Assembly (NCBI GenBank): GCA_037126765.1
Contig: JBBCBC010000026.1
Span: 12,884,418 to 12,948,417 of the forward strand
Length of the DNA: 64,000 nucleotides
From: Stenogyne calaminthoides
Lineage: Eukaryota; Streptophyta; Magnoliopsida; Lamiales; Lamiaceae
Direction: 5' to 3'
The position numbers and the translations under genes were made by a program. The notes under the pieces were generated by a model. It worked only from the letters and a program-made list of their open reading frames with translations. It was not told where the DNA came from and did no database searches. This document shows positions 32,178 to 44,299 of the stretch, one piece after another. How positions within the stretch are numbered: position 1 is the stretch's first letter; the number at the start of each line of letters is the position of its first letter.

Positions 32178-33030
32178 CAAGGATGAAAATATCGCTAGCC
32201 CAGTTAATATCGCAACCTTAATTTTACGGATATATTGATATCGCATATTGATATCACAAAGAAATTAGAAAAATAATGAAAATTACATTATAAATTTGGA
32301 AATTTGACATGAAATTTTACAGGTAATTATAACACATTTTTTTGCGTACATTTCATTTAAAATCACAATAAAATGACTTGTTTTAATCAAACATATTAGC
32401 AATAAACTATATAAACGCTGTCCATCGAAAAACTAGTTGACGATACAATACATAATGACTAAAATTACATGATGAAATACAATTAGCACCAAAATAATTA
32501 CCTATGATGTTCAAAAATAGAAGATGAAATGTCATTTTATCCAAACAATACTAGTAATAACTGATCACATTAAAGTACTCATGAATATAATTATGCACAT
32601 GATATTCACATGTTTCTCTAATTCTTCAAACTGCTTCACCATGGATTGGATATTGTGTCATGACCAAAATATTTTGTTGATACACATGTTGATAAGCAAA
32701 TGAAGTAATAAATGCAAATGTAAATAATTCAATGGAAATTGGGGAAGGGGAATCTGAATCTGTGCATTCTGCAAAGAAAAATATATGGGAATCTCTACAA
32801 AGGATCATTACAAGAAAGAATTATTCATGACAATAATTACAAGAAAAAAAAAAATGGTGGAATCAAGTGTAAAAAAAAAAAAGGTTATAATATTGCGATA
32901 TCTAGCGATATATCGCGATATTATGCGAAATATCGCAATATTTTCAATGTTCACGGTAAAAAAAAAATTACAGGCCATATACATATCGCAATATTGAAAA
33001 GCGCGATATATCGCGATATTTTCATTATTA
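32178..33030. mobile_element. hAT-like non-autonomous element rich in TATCGCGATA
   Basis: GTCATAAC at 32170-32177 and 33031-33038 is an 8-bp target duplication. Inside it the ends read CAAGGATGAAAATATCGC and the complement of TAATAATGAAAATATCGCG, imperfect terminal inverted repeats. The right end carries several self-complementary words (GCGATATATCGCG), giving local hairpins. It has no coding capacity. The TSD length and end structure suggest hAT, with the first few terminal bases mismatched. Confidence 0.78.
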
Positions 33031-33134
33031 GTCATAACTGCCCACTACAGAATGACCCCTAAATAGAATAAAGCACCCTCATTTTCTCTCCAAACGGTGT
33101 TACTCCCCTCTGTCACTCCCCCACCCCCCACCCC

Positions 33135-34493
33135 TGTTGGAGTTATACTGGAAAGTATGCTTTTACTTTGTATAACCAAACTGAATTTCTTTCTTATTTA
33201 CTGAAATAAATTATTTATCACTGATGCTTTAAATATCATTGAATGTTACATATATTTACTGCATAACTGTTCAATAAGTAGTACGTGTTACATTGTAGTT
33301 AATTTAGTGATACCAGATCACAGAAGATTAAATTAACATCCGCCTTGTAACTAAAAAAAGTCTGCTCATTCACGACCTAGATGGAAATGAACAATCCATC
33401 GTGAAAGGTTGAAGTGTATGGCTCAGATTGACCTATCTTGACCAAGAGATTACACTAGTGCATGACTGATGCACTAAATAGGACCTATATGAGGATAAAT
33501 TCTTCAGCACTGAATTAGGAAGAATTAGACCTCAGTGGTTCGTTATTTCTTAATCTTCGTCCCTTAAATAGGATCGTGTGTGGTTAGTAATTATTGCTTT
33601 GACTTATGACAGGTAGAGAATCAATGAGATTCAATACTTTACATCTTGGGCAATATTATTGGTCACATGCGATTGCTAAGATTTAATACGAAGAATCATG
33701 TGCAAGTACGCTTGTTCGATTTGCCCCCTTGGGAGGTTCATAAGATTTATCATACCAAATCTTGCAAGTGGAATTAGTTTTCGGTAATGGATAATAATTT
33801 TGAACCGTTCCTTGACCAGGACAAAAGATATTAATTAATGGAAAGCTATTTCAGTGGCTTGAATTAATTAATGGGCTAGATAATCTTAAACACGGGAAAT
33901 AATAATCGGGAGTCATATTAACAGTAATATGGGTTAAGATGGATAGTACAATATTAATTATGTAGTGGAATATTTTAAATATGGAGAAAAGAATATACTA
34001 GATATATTCAAGATTTCTTGGAGAGCAATAAAAAGATTTTCCCATCTTATTCCTATGGCAAAAATCGGTCACCCCTTGTATTATAAATAGGGGATGGATT
34101 TTTCATCCCTTGTGCAATTCCATGTATTGGAAAAATTAGAAATCCATAAAGGTGGTGCAACATAATTTTATTTTTCCCTTTTGTTAAATTGTCCGCGAGT
34201 TCCTACCACCGTATTGTTGAACGAGAATAAGGGAATACTTGAGAAGGTCTTTTGGTGTGTTCGTGTGAACGGGATCCATCTTCTCAACGGTTGTCACTCC
34301 GAGAGGTTAGTTCACGTAAACCCGTAGCAATTCTGCATGCGTAGGATTTATGTGAACTGTTTATATGCATGATTTGTTGTTGAATTATTATTTGAATTAA
34401 TATAGGATTAATTCATGCTAGTAATAATTATTAGAATTAAATTTGTATTTTAATATTCATCTCGAATAGATCCGGGCAATTAATTCCTCAACA
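33135..34493 (+). mobile_element. Copia 1 5' LTR (internally deleted)
   Basis: 1359 bp, from TGTTGGAGTTATACTGG to CCTCAACA. Compared with its 3' partner it lacks about 340 bp of U3, the join falling after ATGTAGTG at about 33967 with GTG at both breakpoints. A TATA box (TATAAATAG) is at 34082-34090, so U3/R/U5 order is preserved. Confidence 0.92.
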
Positions 34494-34495
34494 AC

Positions 34496-34507
34496 TGATA
34501 TCAGAGC
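34496..34507 (+). other. Copia 1 primer-binding site
   Basis: TGATATCAGAGC differs by one base from TGGTATCAGAGC, the complement of the 3' end of initiator tRNA-Met. It lies two bases after the LTR end, the expected place for minus-strand priming. Confidence 0.8.
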
Positions 34508-34795
34508 CTCAGTTTCGGGCTCTGAGTTTTAAATTGTAATTTAATTCGTTTTCATTAAATTTGAAATTAGATAGTAGAATTACTAGATCTTTTTTGCAGG
34601 TATCCAATTGTCATGATATTTGATGAATGTTTATATTTATGCATGCATATAAATTGTGGTTTTAATTCGATTCATTCGAATTCGTTTTGCCTCGTGAGAA
34701 AATCCACGAGTAGATTATGATTTGTTTGATTTGATCAATGTAATAGACTAGTCTAGATCTAGGTTTATTTATTTTTGTAAATAAATTGTAACCGG

Positions 34796-35350
34796 ATCGA
34801 GAACGAAGACGAAGAATTAAAACCGGGCGACCAATTGCGGACGTCTGGGCTAAGGCACGGCTTCAGGGCGGAAGACGAAGGGTGCTAAAGCGCTTATTAC
34901 CGACGCGCGCAAGCTGTGGCCGAGCAAAGGCGAAGATAGGCGGCCGAGCGTCTGTGGCGATCGGGCGGCGCGTGGACATCTTAGCGTGGGCACACGGGAG
35001 CGGCGCGCGCTTCACACGCTGTAATAAGCCGTATGACCGAGCACCGGGCGATCGGGAAGGAAAGCGTTGGCACGCGTCTTGGCGGGGCAAGCCCGGGCCT
35101 TCACCACGGGCGACGAAGGTCGCGGCGTAAGCATGCAGATCCGTGCCATTCTTAAAATTCTTTGCGACGGCAGCGGGAGGATGGCCGGTCGAAGACGGGT
35201 GTCTTGTATGCAGCCTTGGTGGATCGTGTTCCCACCATGAGCTACCCAATGTCGGACGTCGTTTCGGACCTAGACGGAGGACGTTTTAAAGAACATGTTG
35301 CGGTCGAGTGGGAGCTTTTCGATACGAACGATGAAGGCTATGAAGACGAT
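34796..35350 (+). other. GC-rich leader block of copia 1
   Basis: This block of about 550 bp between PBS and gag is strongly GC-rich (GACGCGCGCAAGC, GGCGGCGCGTGG) in an otherwise AT-rich element. It does not align by eye with the block at the same place in copia 2 (51000-51545), although sequence on both sides is nearly identical. Open frames occur on both strands but follow from high GC. No protein family is recognised. It could be captured host DNA or a fast-evolving structured leader. Confidence 0.6.
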
Positions 35351-36060
35351 TTCTCAAGATCAAGAAATGACAAAAATTAACCGTGACAAATTGGATATAT
35401 GTGCCCAATGTGTTTAATTTTTTGTTTTGATATTTTGCACTATTTTATGCTTATTTAAATTGTGTTTAAATATGCGATGCATGAGAAAATGTTTTGAAAA
35501 ATTTCACCTTCGAAAATTACTAAGTATGTTTAAATAATTAATTGATAATTTTATTCCGGATAATAAAATTGAATTAATTTTGACCTCCATGATTTATTTA
35601 TTTGTGGATTCTTTTGGAGAAATTCCCCCCACGGGACGACCAAAAGATAGATTTCACATGAATAAATTTCGAAAGGATGATTGTGGGTTATTATTAGTGG
35701 CGACGATGACCTTCCCCACGAGGCTCGTTCAAAACAAAATAATAATTCTGTATTTAATCATGATTATTACTTAGGTATAAAATTGATATGCATATACTTC
35801 CTCAAGTCCCTGTCAATTTTATATTGGTCAAGTGGGAGCCAACTATTAATCTGGATATTAAAGGTTTGTAACTGTTTTCTTGTTTCTAACCTGCTTGAAT
35901 GTGTTTAAATAATGACCCACCCCACGTGGCTTATTTAAACTGTTTTGAGATGTTGGCTGATGCATGTTCATATTTTTTTTTGATATTTTAATATGATACA
36001 TGTGATCGAACCTTGTGATATGTTTGTGCTTATGCAAATTGTTATTTATTTTAGTTCAGC

Positions 36061-37007
36061 ATGTCGCAACCTTTTAATCCACTGTTCAATATACTTAAAG
36101 ATAATTTGCTTACTGGTGAAAACTTCGTTGATTGGAGTCGTAAACTTACTATTGTCCTCATTGCACAAAAAGCCTTAACGGGTTCTCACTACACCTAAAC
36201 CCGAAAAGCCAAATGATGAGTCAACTAAAAAAGCGGTTAAGAAAGAGTATCTTGACCGGGAGGCGTTCGAATGAAATAGCAAAGTGTACCATCTTGGCTT
36301 CAATGTCAGATGTGTTGCAACACCAACACCAAAACGTTGAGACAGCTGCAGACATCATGACTAGTCTTAAAGCGATGTTTCAACATCAGAACAGTGTGGC
36401 TCGTCAGATCACCAGGAGGGACTTGCTCTCTATGTAAATGGTGGAGGGAACGCCCGTAAGGGAGCACGTTCTCCAGATGATGGCTCACCTTAACAAAGTT
36501 GAGGTGCTTGGCGCTGAATACGACATCGAGACCCAAATCGATTTCGTGCTCCACTCTCTGCCGAAAAGTTTTGAACAGTTCAGGCTGAACTACCAAATGA
36601 ACAATCAGAAGTTCTCGATGCCTGACCTGTTGCAAGCTTTAGTCTTGGCAGAGGCGATATTGGGGCAAAAGAGCCAAGCCTTGGTGGCAAATAGACCTTC
36701 TTCTTCTTCTAGGCCAAAGGGTGGTAAGAACAAGAAAAAGGATAAAAGCCACAAGCAAGTGAACTCAAGTGTTGCCAAGGTCAAAGAAAAGGTGAAGGGA
36801 GGTGGAGGAGTGAGTAAACCAGCTAAGGGGAAGTGCTTCAACTGCGGTGAAAAAGGACATTGGAGGTCAGCCTGTTCCAAACCCAAAAGGAATGGAAAGA
36901 AAGGTAATTTTCACGCACTAGTTGTTGAAACTTGTTTAGCGGCGTATGCCTCCCATTTATGGGTGGTGGATACGGGATCCACTGATCATGTTTGTTTCAC
37001 TTTATAG
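36061..37007 (+). pseudogene. Copia 1 gag
   Basis: ATG at 36061 starts MSQPFNPLFNILKDNLLTGE, a typical copia Gag N-terminus (UBN2-type). A frameshift near 36170 and a TAA at 36435 break it. The rest (36438-37007) contains VREHVLQMMAHLNKVEVLGA, SLPKSFEQFRLNY, a basic Ser/Lys stretch, the zinc knuckle CFNCGEKGHWRSAC (C-x2-C-x4-H-x4-C) and WVVDTGSTDHVCF, the protease D-T-G. It ends in a TAG where copia 2 has CAG. Gag packages the element RNA. Confidence 0.9.
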
Positions 37008-38213
37008 GGGTTCAAGCGGACCCGGCAACTTAGTGGGAGTGAGATCCTCATCACACTGGGCGATGCTACGAGAGTGACAGCTGAAGCAGTGGGAGAAGTG
37101 CACCTGTCTTTTGAAGACAGGGTTTTAATTTTAAGAGATGTTCTTTACGTTCCTAATTTTAGAAATAATTTGATTTCGGTTTCTAAACTTTACCTTGATG
37201 GATATTCAGTTACTTTTGACAAAGTTGTTACCATTTCTCTTTATGATAAATTTATCTGTCATGGAACGTTGTCGAATAATCCCTATACAATTAACTGTGC
37301 ACACCACTCACAAAATGCATCCTATAACACATCAACTATTTCCGATAAAAGAAAACGTTCATCAGACGTGAACGAGACACTTCTATGGCATCTCAGGTTG
37401 GGACATATTAATTCAAAAAAGATTCAAAGGTTGGTAGAAGATGGTTCATTGGAGTCTCTCCGGGTTGAACCAATCCCAACTTGCGAATCATGTTTGGAGG
37501 GTAAAATGACCAAGAGGGCATTCAGAGCCAAGGGGAATAGAGCCAAAGAAGTGTTAGAAATCGTTCACACAGACGTATGTGGTCCAATGTCAGTCAAAGC
37601 AAGAGGAGGTTATGAGTATTTTGTCACCTTTATTGATGATTACTCAAGGTACGACTACATTTTCCTTATGAAGCATAAATCTGAGACCTTTGACAAATTC
37701 AAAGAATTTAAGGCTCAAGCAGAGAATCATAGGGAAAAACGTATCAAGTCTCTACGATCTGATCGTGGAGGCGAGTACCTCAGCGATGAGTTTTTGAACT
37801 ACTTGTTAGATGAAGAGATTGTATCCCAGCTAACTGCACCCGGAACCCGTCAACAAAATGGGGTTGCAGAGCGAAGAAACATAACTCTTTTAGAAATGGT
37901 TAGATCAATGATTAGTTATGCAGATCTACCCAAGTCGTTCTGGGGTCATGCCTTGGAAACAACGACTTATATTCTGAACTTGGTGCCCTCCAAATCGGTT
38001 CCCAAAACTCCCAAAGAATTGTGGACCGAGCGCAAGCCTAGTTTGAGACACATGAGAATTAAGGGGTGTCCGGCCTACGTGTTGGACAAAAGAAGGGAAA
38101 AATTGGATCCTCGATCGAAATTAAAATTTGTTTATAGGATACCCCGAGGGGACAAAATGGTGTATGTTCTATGGTCCCGAAGATCAAAAGGTGGTAATAA
38201 GCACCCACTTTAG
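37008..38213 (+). pseudogene. Copia 1 protease tail and integrase
   Basis: A long frame (37074-38213) reads [19 protein letters not shown], then the pre-integrase zinc region [18 protein letters not shown] ... [14 protein letters not shown]. The rve core follows: [11 protein letters not shown] (first Asp), [26 protein letters not shown] (second Asp) and [17 protein letters not shown] (Glu). C-terminal motifs [14 protein letters not shown] and GCPAYVLDK are altered and the frame shifts near 38130. The catalytic triad is preserved. Confidence 0.9.
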
Positions 38214-40045
38214 ATTTTTGGAAGAAGATTATGTGAACGAAAGAAAGCCCAGAAGTGAGATTACCTTAAATGAGCTAAGGGGCTAACCTCGATTCTGTTG
38301 TCTGAAGATGATATACCAAGCGACACACTTACAAAACCGGAACCTCGTCGTAGTGGGAGGGTTGTAAGACAACCCGAGAGATTCATGGGGATAGGAGAAT
38401 CCTCGGACTTAGTCCCCAGTTAAGATGAATCAGACCCATGGACTTACGACGAGGCAATCCAAGACAAGGATGCGGTTTCTTGGCAAACAACAATGGAACC
38501 CGAAATGGGTTCTATGGATCATAACAGAGTGTGGGAGCTAGTCGAACCACTTAATGGGGTTAAACCCATTGGGCTTGCAAGTGGGTATACAAGAGGAAAA
38601 AGAGGACCGGGACGGGAAGGTGGAAACCTTCAAGGCAAGGCTTGTGGCGAAAGGTTATACTCAGAAAGAAGGGATCGACTATGAGGAAACTTATTCACTT
38701 GTAGCAATGCTCAAGTCCATCCGAATTCTCTTGTCGATTGTTGCGCATCTCGACTTTAAAATCTGGCAAATAGATGTCAAGACGGCTTTCCTTAACGGAA
38801 GTCTTGAAGAGGAAATCTATATGCAACAACCCCAATGCTTCATTGAAAAAGGCCAAGAACACTTAGTTTGTAAGCTCAAGAAGTCCATTTATGGACTCAA
38901 ACAAACATCCGAGCTTGGAACCAATGTTTTGATCAAGTAATAAAGTCTTATGGGTTTGATCAAAAACGAGTCTGAAAAGTTATTGTGTACAAGAAGTGTG
39001 TCGGAAACGCATTGATATTCTTAGTACTATCGTAGACAACATTCTACTCATCGGGGGACGATGTAAAGGTGTTGTCGACGCGTAAGGGCATACGCTTTCA
39101 AAACAGGTTTGATATGAAGGACTTAGGGAAGCCGCACATCCTTGGGATCAAGATCACTCGAGATCGCAAGAAAAGGATGATAGGCTTATCGCAGAAACTT
39201 CATATATACACCTTGTCTTGAAGCGATTCAGCATGCAGGACTCCAAGAAAGGCTTCGTACCTTTCAGACATGAAATCCATCTATCCAAGGAAATGTGCCC
39301 TAAGACACAAAAGGAGATAGATGACATGAAAGTCATTCCTTATGCTTCGGCTGTCGGAAGCCCTATGTATGCAATCTTTGTACGCGAGACCGGGATATCT
39401 GCTTTCTTTGTTGGCATGGTGGCAAGATATCAAAATAATCCCGGAAAAAGAGCATTGACGACGATTAAGAACATTACAAGTATCTGAAAAGAAATCGAGA
39501 TAAAATGTTAGTTTATCAGTCAGATAGTCTAGTTCCCATTGGTTACACGGACTCGAATTTCCAATCAGACTTAGATTCCAGAAAATCTACCTCCGGTAGT
39601 GTGTTTTGCATGGGGGGAGGAGCCATGACATGGAGAAGCGTTAAGAAGAAATGCATCGCCGATTCGACCATGGAAGCCGAATACGTAGCTGCTTGCGAGG
39701 CAGCGAAAGAAGCGGTTTAGCTCAAGAACTTCATAGTGGACTTGGATGTAGTTAAATTTTGCCCAAAGACAATCATCATTTCTTGTGATAATCTTGGAGC
39801 GATTCTGAAATTCAAGGAACCAAGAACCCACAAGACCAAAGAAACACATTGAATGAAATATCATCTTATACGAAAATCGTTAAGAGAGGAGATATAGAGG
39901 TGACAAAGATCGGCGTCGAGAAGACAACCTGGCGATCCATTAACAAAGTGGTTCGCCTCGAGAACACATTCGAGAGACATGTGGAAGGAATGGGTGTCAA
40001 GACCGCCGCTAATCTGCTTTTGAGTATAAGTGGGAGATATTATTA
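38214..40045 (+). pseudogene. Copia 1 reverse transcriptase and RNase H, degraded
   Basis: RT is recognisable in pieces: NRVWELVEPLNGVKPIG, ARLVAKGYTQKEGIDYEETY, KIWQIDVKTAFLNGSLEEEI and LVCKLKKSIYGLKQT. Later pieces are SKEMCPKTQKEIDDM, YTDSNFQSDLDSRKSTSGSV and EAEYVAACEAAKEAV. Many small indels separate them. The region of the catalytic YxDD motif near 39000-39060 is scrambled. RNase H continues to about 40045. It cannot make an enzyme. Confidence 0.88.
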
Positions 40046-40125
40046 GGTTAGTGTAGGTGACATTAGATGTCACGATTAGAAACTACACGAGATATCTTTG
40101 TAGTATACTTAAAAGCGCACTTTGA

Positions 40126-40140
40126 GTATAAGTGGGAGAT
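40126..40140 (+). other. Copia 1 polypurine tract
   Basis: TATAAGTGGGAGAT immediately precedes the 3' LTR start. The same phrase also occurs about 100 bp upstream (near 40025), and an identical pair is found in copia 2, so a duplicated tract seems a family trait. Confidence 0.75.
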
Positions 40141-41881
40141 TGTTGGGGTTATCTTTGGAAAGTATGCTTTTACTTTGTATAACCAAACCGAATTTACTGT
40201 CTTATTTATGAAATAAATTATTTATCACCGATGTTTTAAATATCATTGAATGTTACATATATTTCTTTGCATAATCGTTCAATAAATAAGACATGTTACA
40301 TTGTAGTTAATTTAGTGATACCGGATCACGAAAAAGATTAAATTAACAATCCTTGTAACTAAAAAGTCACGCTGCTCACGACCTAGTTGGAAATGAACAA
40401 TCCATCGTGAAAGGTTGAAGTGTAAAGGCTCGGATTGACCTATCTTGACCAAGAGATTACACTTAGTGCATGGTGATGCCTTTGAATAGGACCTCTGAGG
40501 AGGATAAATTCTTCAACACCTTGAATTAGGAAGAATTAGACCTCGATGGTTTTGTTATTTCTTAATCTTAGTCCCTTAAATAGGATCGTGTGTGGTTTAG
40601 TAATTATTGTTTTTTGACTTATGACGGGTAGAGAATCAATGAGATTCAATACTTTATATCTTGGGCAATATTATTGGTCACATCGCGATTCTAAGATTTA
40701 ATCTGAAGAATCGTGTGCAAATCGCTTGTTCGATTTGCCCCCTTAGGAGGTTCATAAGATTTATCATACCAAATCTTGCAAGTGGAATTAGTTTCCTATT
40801 ATGGATAATAATGTTGAATCGTTCGACCAAGGACAAAAAATATATTAATTAATGGAAAGCTTTATTTCAAATGGTTTGAATTAATTAATGGACTAGATAA
40901 TCTTAAACACGGGAAATAATAACAAGGAGCCATATTAATGAATAATATGGGTTAAGATGGATAGTCTGATAATATTAATTATGTAGTGAGATTAATTAAT
41001 ATTTATGGACTTGAATAATATTGTGGCTCAATATTAGATATTCAAAGTCCATTAGAAGGTCCAATCTTAATTCTCCCAAAGACCCCTCAAGTAGCCCAAA
41101 CATAATGTCCAATTGTTGAAAAAGGTGTTTAAAATAAAATAAATTATTGTTGTTAATTTTTTCATAATTTTCAAAAAACATTGAAGGAAGAAAGAGAAAA
41201 GATTTTCTTGATTTTCTTGAAAGATTTTATGGAATATGTATTCTTGGAATACAAGATTATCCCATAAATTCAAGAAAAGTCAAAGATCCTATTTCTTCCC
41301 TATTTAATGTGATATTTTCGAAAATCCCTTAATATAGGGAGTTGTGATTTTTGTGGAATATTTTAAATATGAAGAAAAGAATATATTTAATATATTCAAG
41401 ATTTCTTGGAGAGCAAGAAAAAGATTTTCCCATCTTATTCCTAAGGCAAAAATCGGCCACCCCCTGTATTATAAATAAGGAATGAATTTTTCATCTCTTG
41501 TGCAATTCCATGTGTTGAAAAAATTAGAAATCCACAAAGGTGGTGCAACATAATTTTATTTTTCCCTTTTGTTAAATTGTTCGCGAGTTCCTACCACCGG
41601 ATTATTGAACGAGGATAAGGGAATACTTGAGAAAGTCTTTTGGTGTGTTCGTGTGAACGAGATCCATCTTCTCAACGGTTGTCACTCCGAGAGGTTAGTT
41701 CACGTAAACCCGTAGCAATTCCGCATGCGTAGGATTTATGTGAACTGTTTATATGCATGATTTGTTGTTGAATTATTATTTGAATTAATATATGATTAAT
41801 TCATGCTAGTAATAATTGTTAGAATTAAATTTGTATTTAAATATTCATCCCAAATAGATCCGGACAATTAATTCCCCAACA
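40141..41881 (+). mobile_element. Copia 1 3' LTR
   Basis: 1741 bp, TGTTGGGG ... CCCCAACA. It retains the U3 block missing from the 5' LTR (about 40990-41345), including one copy of the TATGTATTCTTGGAATACAA segment that is duplicated in copia 2. TATA-like TTATAAATAAGG lies near 41470. Confidence 0.92.
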
Positions 41882-41886
41882 ACCCC

Positions 41887-42500
41887 ACCCCCCATCCGCA
41901 CACGTCTGTGTACATCAAACACATCACGAAAATCAATTTTCATTTGAAATTTAAAAATTTACAATTTAAATAATAATAATTAATAAATAAAACTTTTCCA
42001 TGCATATAATAAAATGAAAAATCTATTCCACATATGTATTAAAATTATTTTTAATTGATATAATGTTGCTGAAAATTAGTTTTCAATTTTTTTCTTAATT
42101 AAATTATGTGGTAAAATATGTGCTATACAATTAAATAATAATAATAATAAATAAAATAAAAATGAAAATGAAATTAGTTTAGAATTTTTGAGGCTAGAAA
42201 ATGCATTGTGCGAATTTTTTTTTTTTTTTTGCAATGAGCACAACTAAAATGCATTGTGTGACAAAAAAAAAATTGCATTGAGCATATATAAATGCATAGT
42301 CGTCATCCAGTATCCTTTGGTTATCATTTTGCCCCAAACCGTCTCTAACAATTGAAACACAATATCATCGTACAATTTCAACAAAAACATAATTATTTCA
42401 AATTTGTAAAGAGTTCAGACTATATAATGGCAAAAGACCATAACCCACAAAACTATCCACTATTACATCATAGATTAAAATCTAAAATCAAAATGAAAAT
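41887..42500. other. AT-rich flank with simple repeats
   Basis: An AAT triplet run occurs near 42133-42150 and a poly-T run of about 18 bases near 42218. The GCATTG(A/T)G word recurs at 42200-42290. No genes or element termini were recognised. Confidence 0.45.
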
Positions 42501-42539
42501 AAAATGCTAAAGAAAAACCCACCTCATTTGTGAGATATT

Positions 42540-43110
42540 ACAAATAACTATCGCCACCGGCCAAAACCACCGCCACCGGCTCGGCCCCAAGCAGATCTGC
42601 CAACAAACCACCGGTGGAAACCCCCACCACACCTCCAAGCACCATTCCATCACCACACCGCCGCCCAACACCACTGCAACCACCACCGTCCACCGCCGCA
42701 ACAACCACCTACTCCGCTGCAAACCATCGTCCACACCTACCGTCAGAACCGTCGTCGCTGCCACCGCAAAAAACCCAACACCACCACTCGCTGCGACACT
42801 TGCACAACACAAATCCCCCCAAAACACCACCACCGCAACAAACACAACCCCGGTGACGGATCTATATCGATCCACCGACACAAATGTAGATCCGCCAGCA
42901 CTGCCGCCTTATCCCACCCCCACAAAACATACCGCCTTGTGCAACCACCAGTTACACAACTAGTGTCGTCACCACCACTACCCAAACACCATATTCAGCC
43001 CCGCCACCTTATCCCACCCCCGTAGTAAACATATTGTTTTGTCCTGCCACCACTCACACAACCAGTGTCGTCTCCTTCTGCACCGCTGTTGCCATCGTCT
43101 TTTACTCCGC
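42540..43110. repeat. C-rich CCACC low-complexity tract with 100-bp duplication
   Basis: The plus strand is dominated by CCACCRCCACC words. An imperfect direct duplication with a 100-bp offset begins at CCGCCTTATCCCACCCCC (about 42904 and 43004). Frames on both strands are open but biased (Pro/Thr/His or Gly/Val/Cys), so I do not call a protein. It may be the remnant of a Pro-rich coding region or a transposon interior. Confidence 0.5.
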
Positions 43111-43138
43111 CACACCATTCTCTCTCTTTTCTCGCTGG

Positions 43139-43790
43139 TTTTTTTGTGGAAAGAGACATTTTAGAGAGAGAAGAAGAGAGAGAGAAAATGAAAATTGAAA
43201 TGACAAAAAATGGGAGAGTGCGGGAGGATTTTTAGGGTAAATGGGGATTGCGGGTAGTTTTGGCTTTTTACCACCCATATTGTATCCATTAGTAATAAAG
43301 GTTTCTCAATTACATTTCGCAGCATAGCACAACCAAAATCGAACCTACAACCTTTCAACAAATGTTAGCAACACTTTGCTACTAACCTACTTCAGATAAA
43401 TATTCATTTAGCTGCCAAAACTGAGACTCGAACACAGGAACAACAAACCATTAGTAATAAAGGTTTCTCAATTACATTTCGCAGCATAGCACAACCAAAA
43501 TCGAACCTACAACCTTTCAACAAATGTTAGCAACACTTTGCCACTAACCTACTTCAGATAAATATTCATTTAGCTGCCAAAACTGAGACTCGAACACAGG
43601 AACAACAAAAAGGAAAGACACCCATCTTACCATTAGGACACCCAAATTATATTTACAATTGAGAAACCAAAGTACAAATGGATACAATATGGGTGGTAAA
43701 AAGGCAAAACTACCCGCAATCCCCATTTACCCATTTTTTGTCATTTCAATTTTTCGTTTCTCTCACTACAATGTCTCTCTTCACAAAAAA
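43139..43790. mobile_element. Long inverted-repeat (foldback/MULE-like) element
   Basis: Arms at 43139-43290 and 43678-43790 are inverted copies: the left reads TTTTTTTGTGGAAAGAGACA ... GGGGATTGCGGGTAGTTTTG ... CCACCCATATTGTATCCATT and the right is its complement with small indels. The arm is over 110 bp. The loop holds a 162-bp tandem duplication. It has no coding capacity. Long terminal inverted repeats suggest a Mutator-like or foldback element. No target duplication was confirmed, since an LTR-like fragment starts directly at the right end. A transcript would form a long hairpin. Confidence 0.75.
43286..43609. repeat. 162-bp perfect tandem duplication
   Basis: The block starting CCATTAGTAATAAAGGTTTC at 43286 repeats at 43448 with an offset of exactly 162 bp. 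Only one difference was noticed (TTTGCT versus TTTGCC). It contains GACTCGAACACAGGAAC, a tRNA-like B-box word. Near identity implies a recent duplication. Confidence 0.9.
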
Positions 43791-43791
43791 A

Positions 43792-44250
43792 TGTTGGAGA
43801 ATTATTTGCACGGATTTATTCGGGATGAATATTTAAATACAAATTTAATTCTAACAATTATTACTAACATGAATTAATCCTATATTAATTCAAATAATAA
43901 TATATTTATTATTATATTCTCCATAAATTAAATATTAATATCCAATATAATATTTAATCAACAAACTATAATTAATAAACAACTGTTACTTGTTGTGTGA
44001 CCCATAAGCCCTCATATATCGAGCGATTCGTCAAAGTAACGGTCTTAATTAAATCCTAGACAATAAATCAGACATTCTCAATATATGAGGTACGTTGCGA
44101 GGAAATGTTCAACTACATGTAACTGAAACATGGGCTATTACGATTTCCTCATTTCATTCGCGAATACTCGATTAAGTCTTGACATGATGAAGTGTCTATT
44201 CAAATAACTTAATCATATTGTCTCTAATCCCTAATTGATCATGTATGTAA
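43792..44250 (-). mobile_element. Truncated LTR-like fragment, minus strand
   Basis: From TGTTGGAGAATTATTTGCAC to about 43905 the sequence is the complement of the copia-family LTR end (GAATTAATTCATG, ATTCGGGATGAATATTTAAA). Further right it diverges: GTGACCCATAAGCCCTC and a run of TATA-poor unique sequence. It is a related but different LTR, cut off before 44250 where the gypsy element begins. Confidence 0.6.
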
Positions 44251-44299
44251 CACTTAGCCACAAAGTCTGAGTTGACGTGCATCGGCCGATGACTTTGAT

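Larger units (their letters stand above)
33135..41881 (+). mobile_element. Copia element 1, full length with TSD ACCCC
   Basis: Complete-length Ty1/copia element, 8.7 kb. The 5' LTR is 33135-34493 and the 3' LTR 40141-41881, both starting TGTTGG and ending CAACA. ACCCC occurs at 33130-33134 and 41882-41886, proving one insertion event. Internal order is PBS, unusual GC-rich leader, gag, protease, integrase, RT, RNase H, polypurine tract. Pol is heavily frameshifted, so it is no longer autonomous. It belongs to the same family as the element at 49078-58160 and the solo LTR at 45296-47132. Confidence 0.95.

Noticed and set aside
34863..35249. Open frames on both strands in the GC-rich copia 1 leader
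   Set aside because: Overlapping open frames on opposite strands, Arg/Ala/Pro-rich composition, and no counterpart in copia 2. Explained by base composition.
42507..42985. Pro/Thr-rich (plus) or Gly/Val-rich (minus) protein
   Set aside because: Low-complexity CCACC tract with internal duplication. Both strands are open and there is no recognisable start context or domain.
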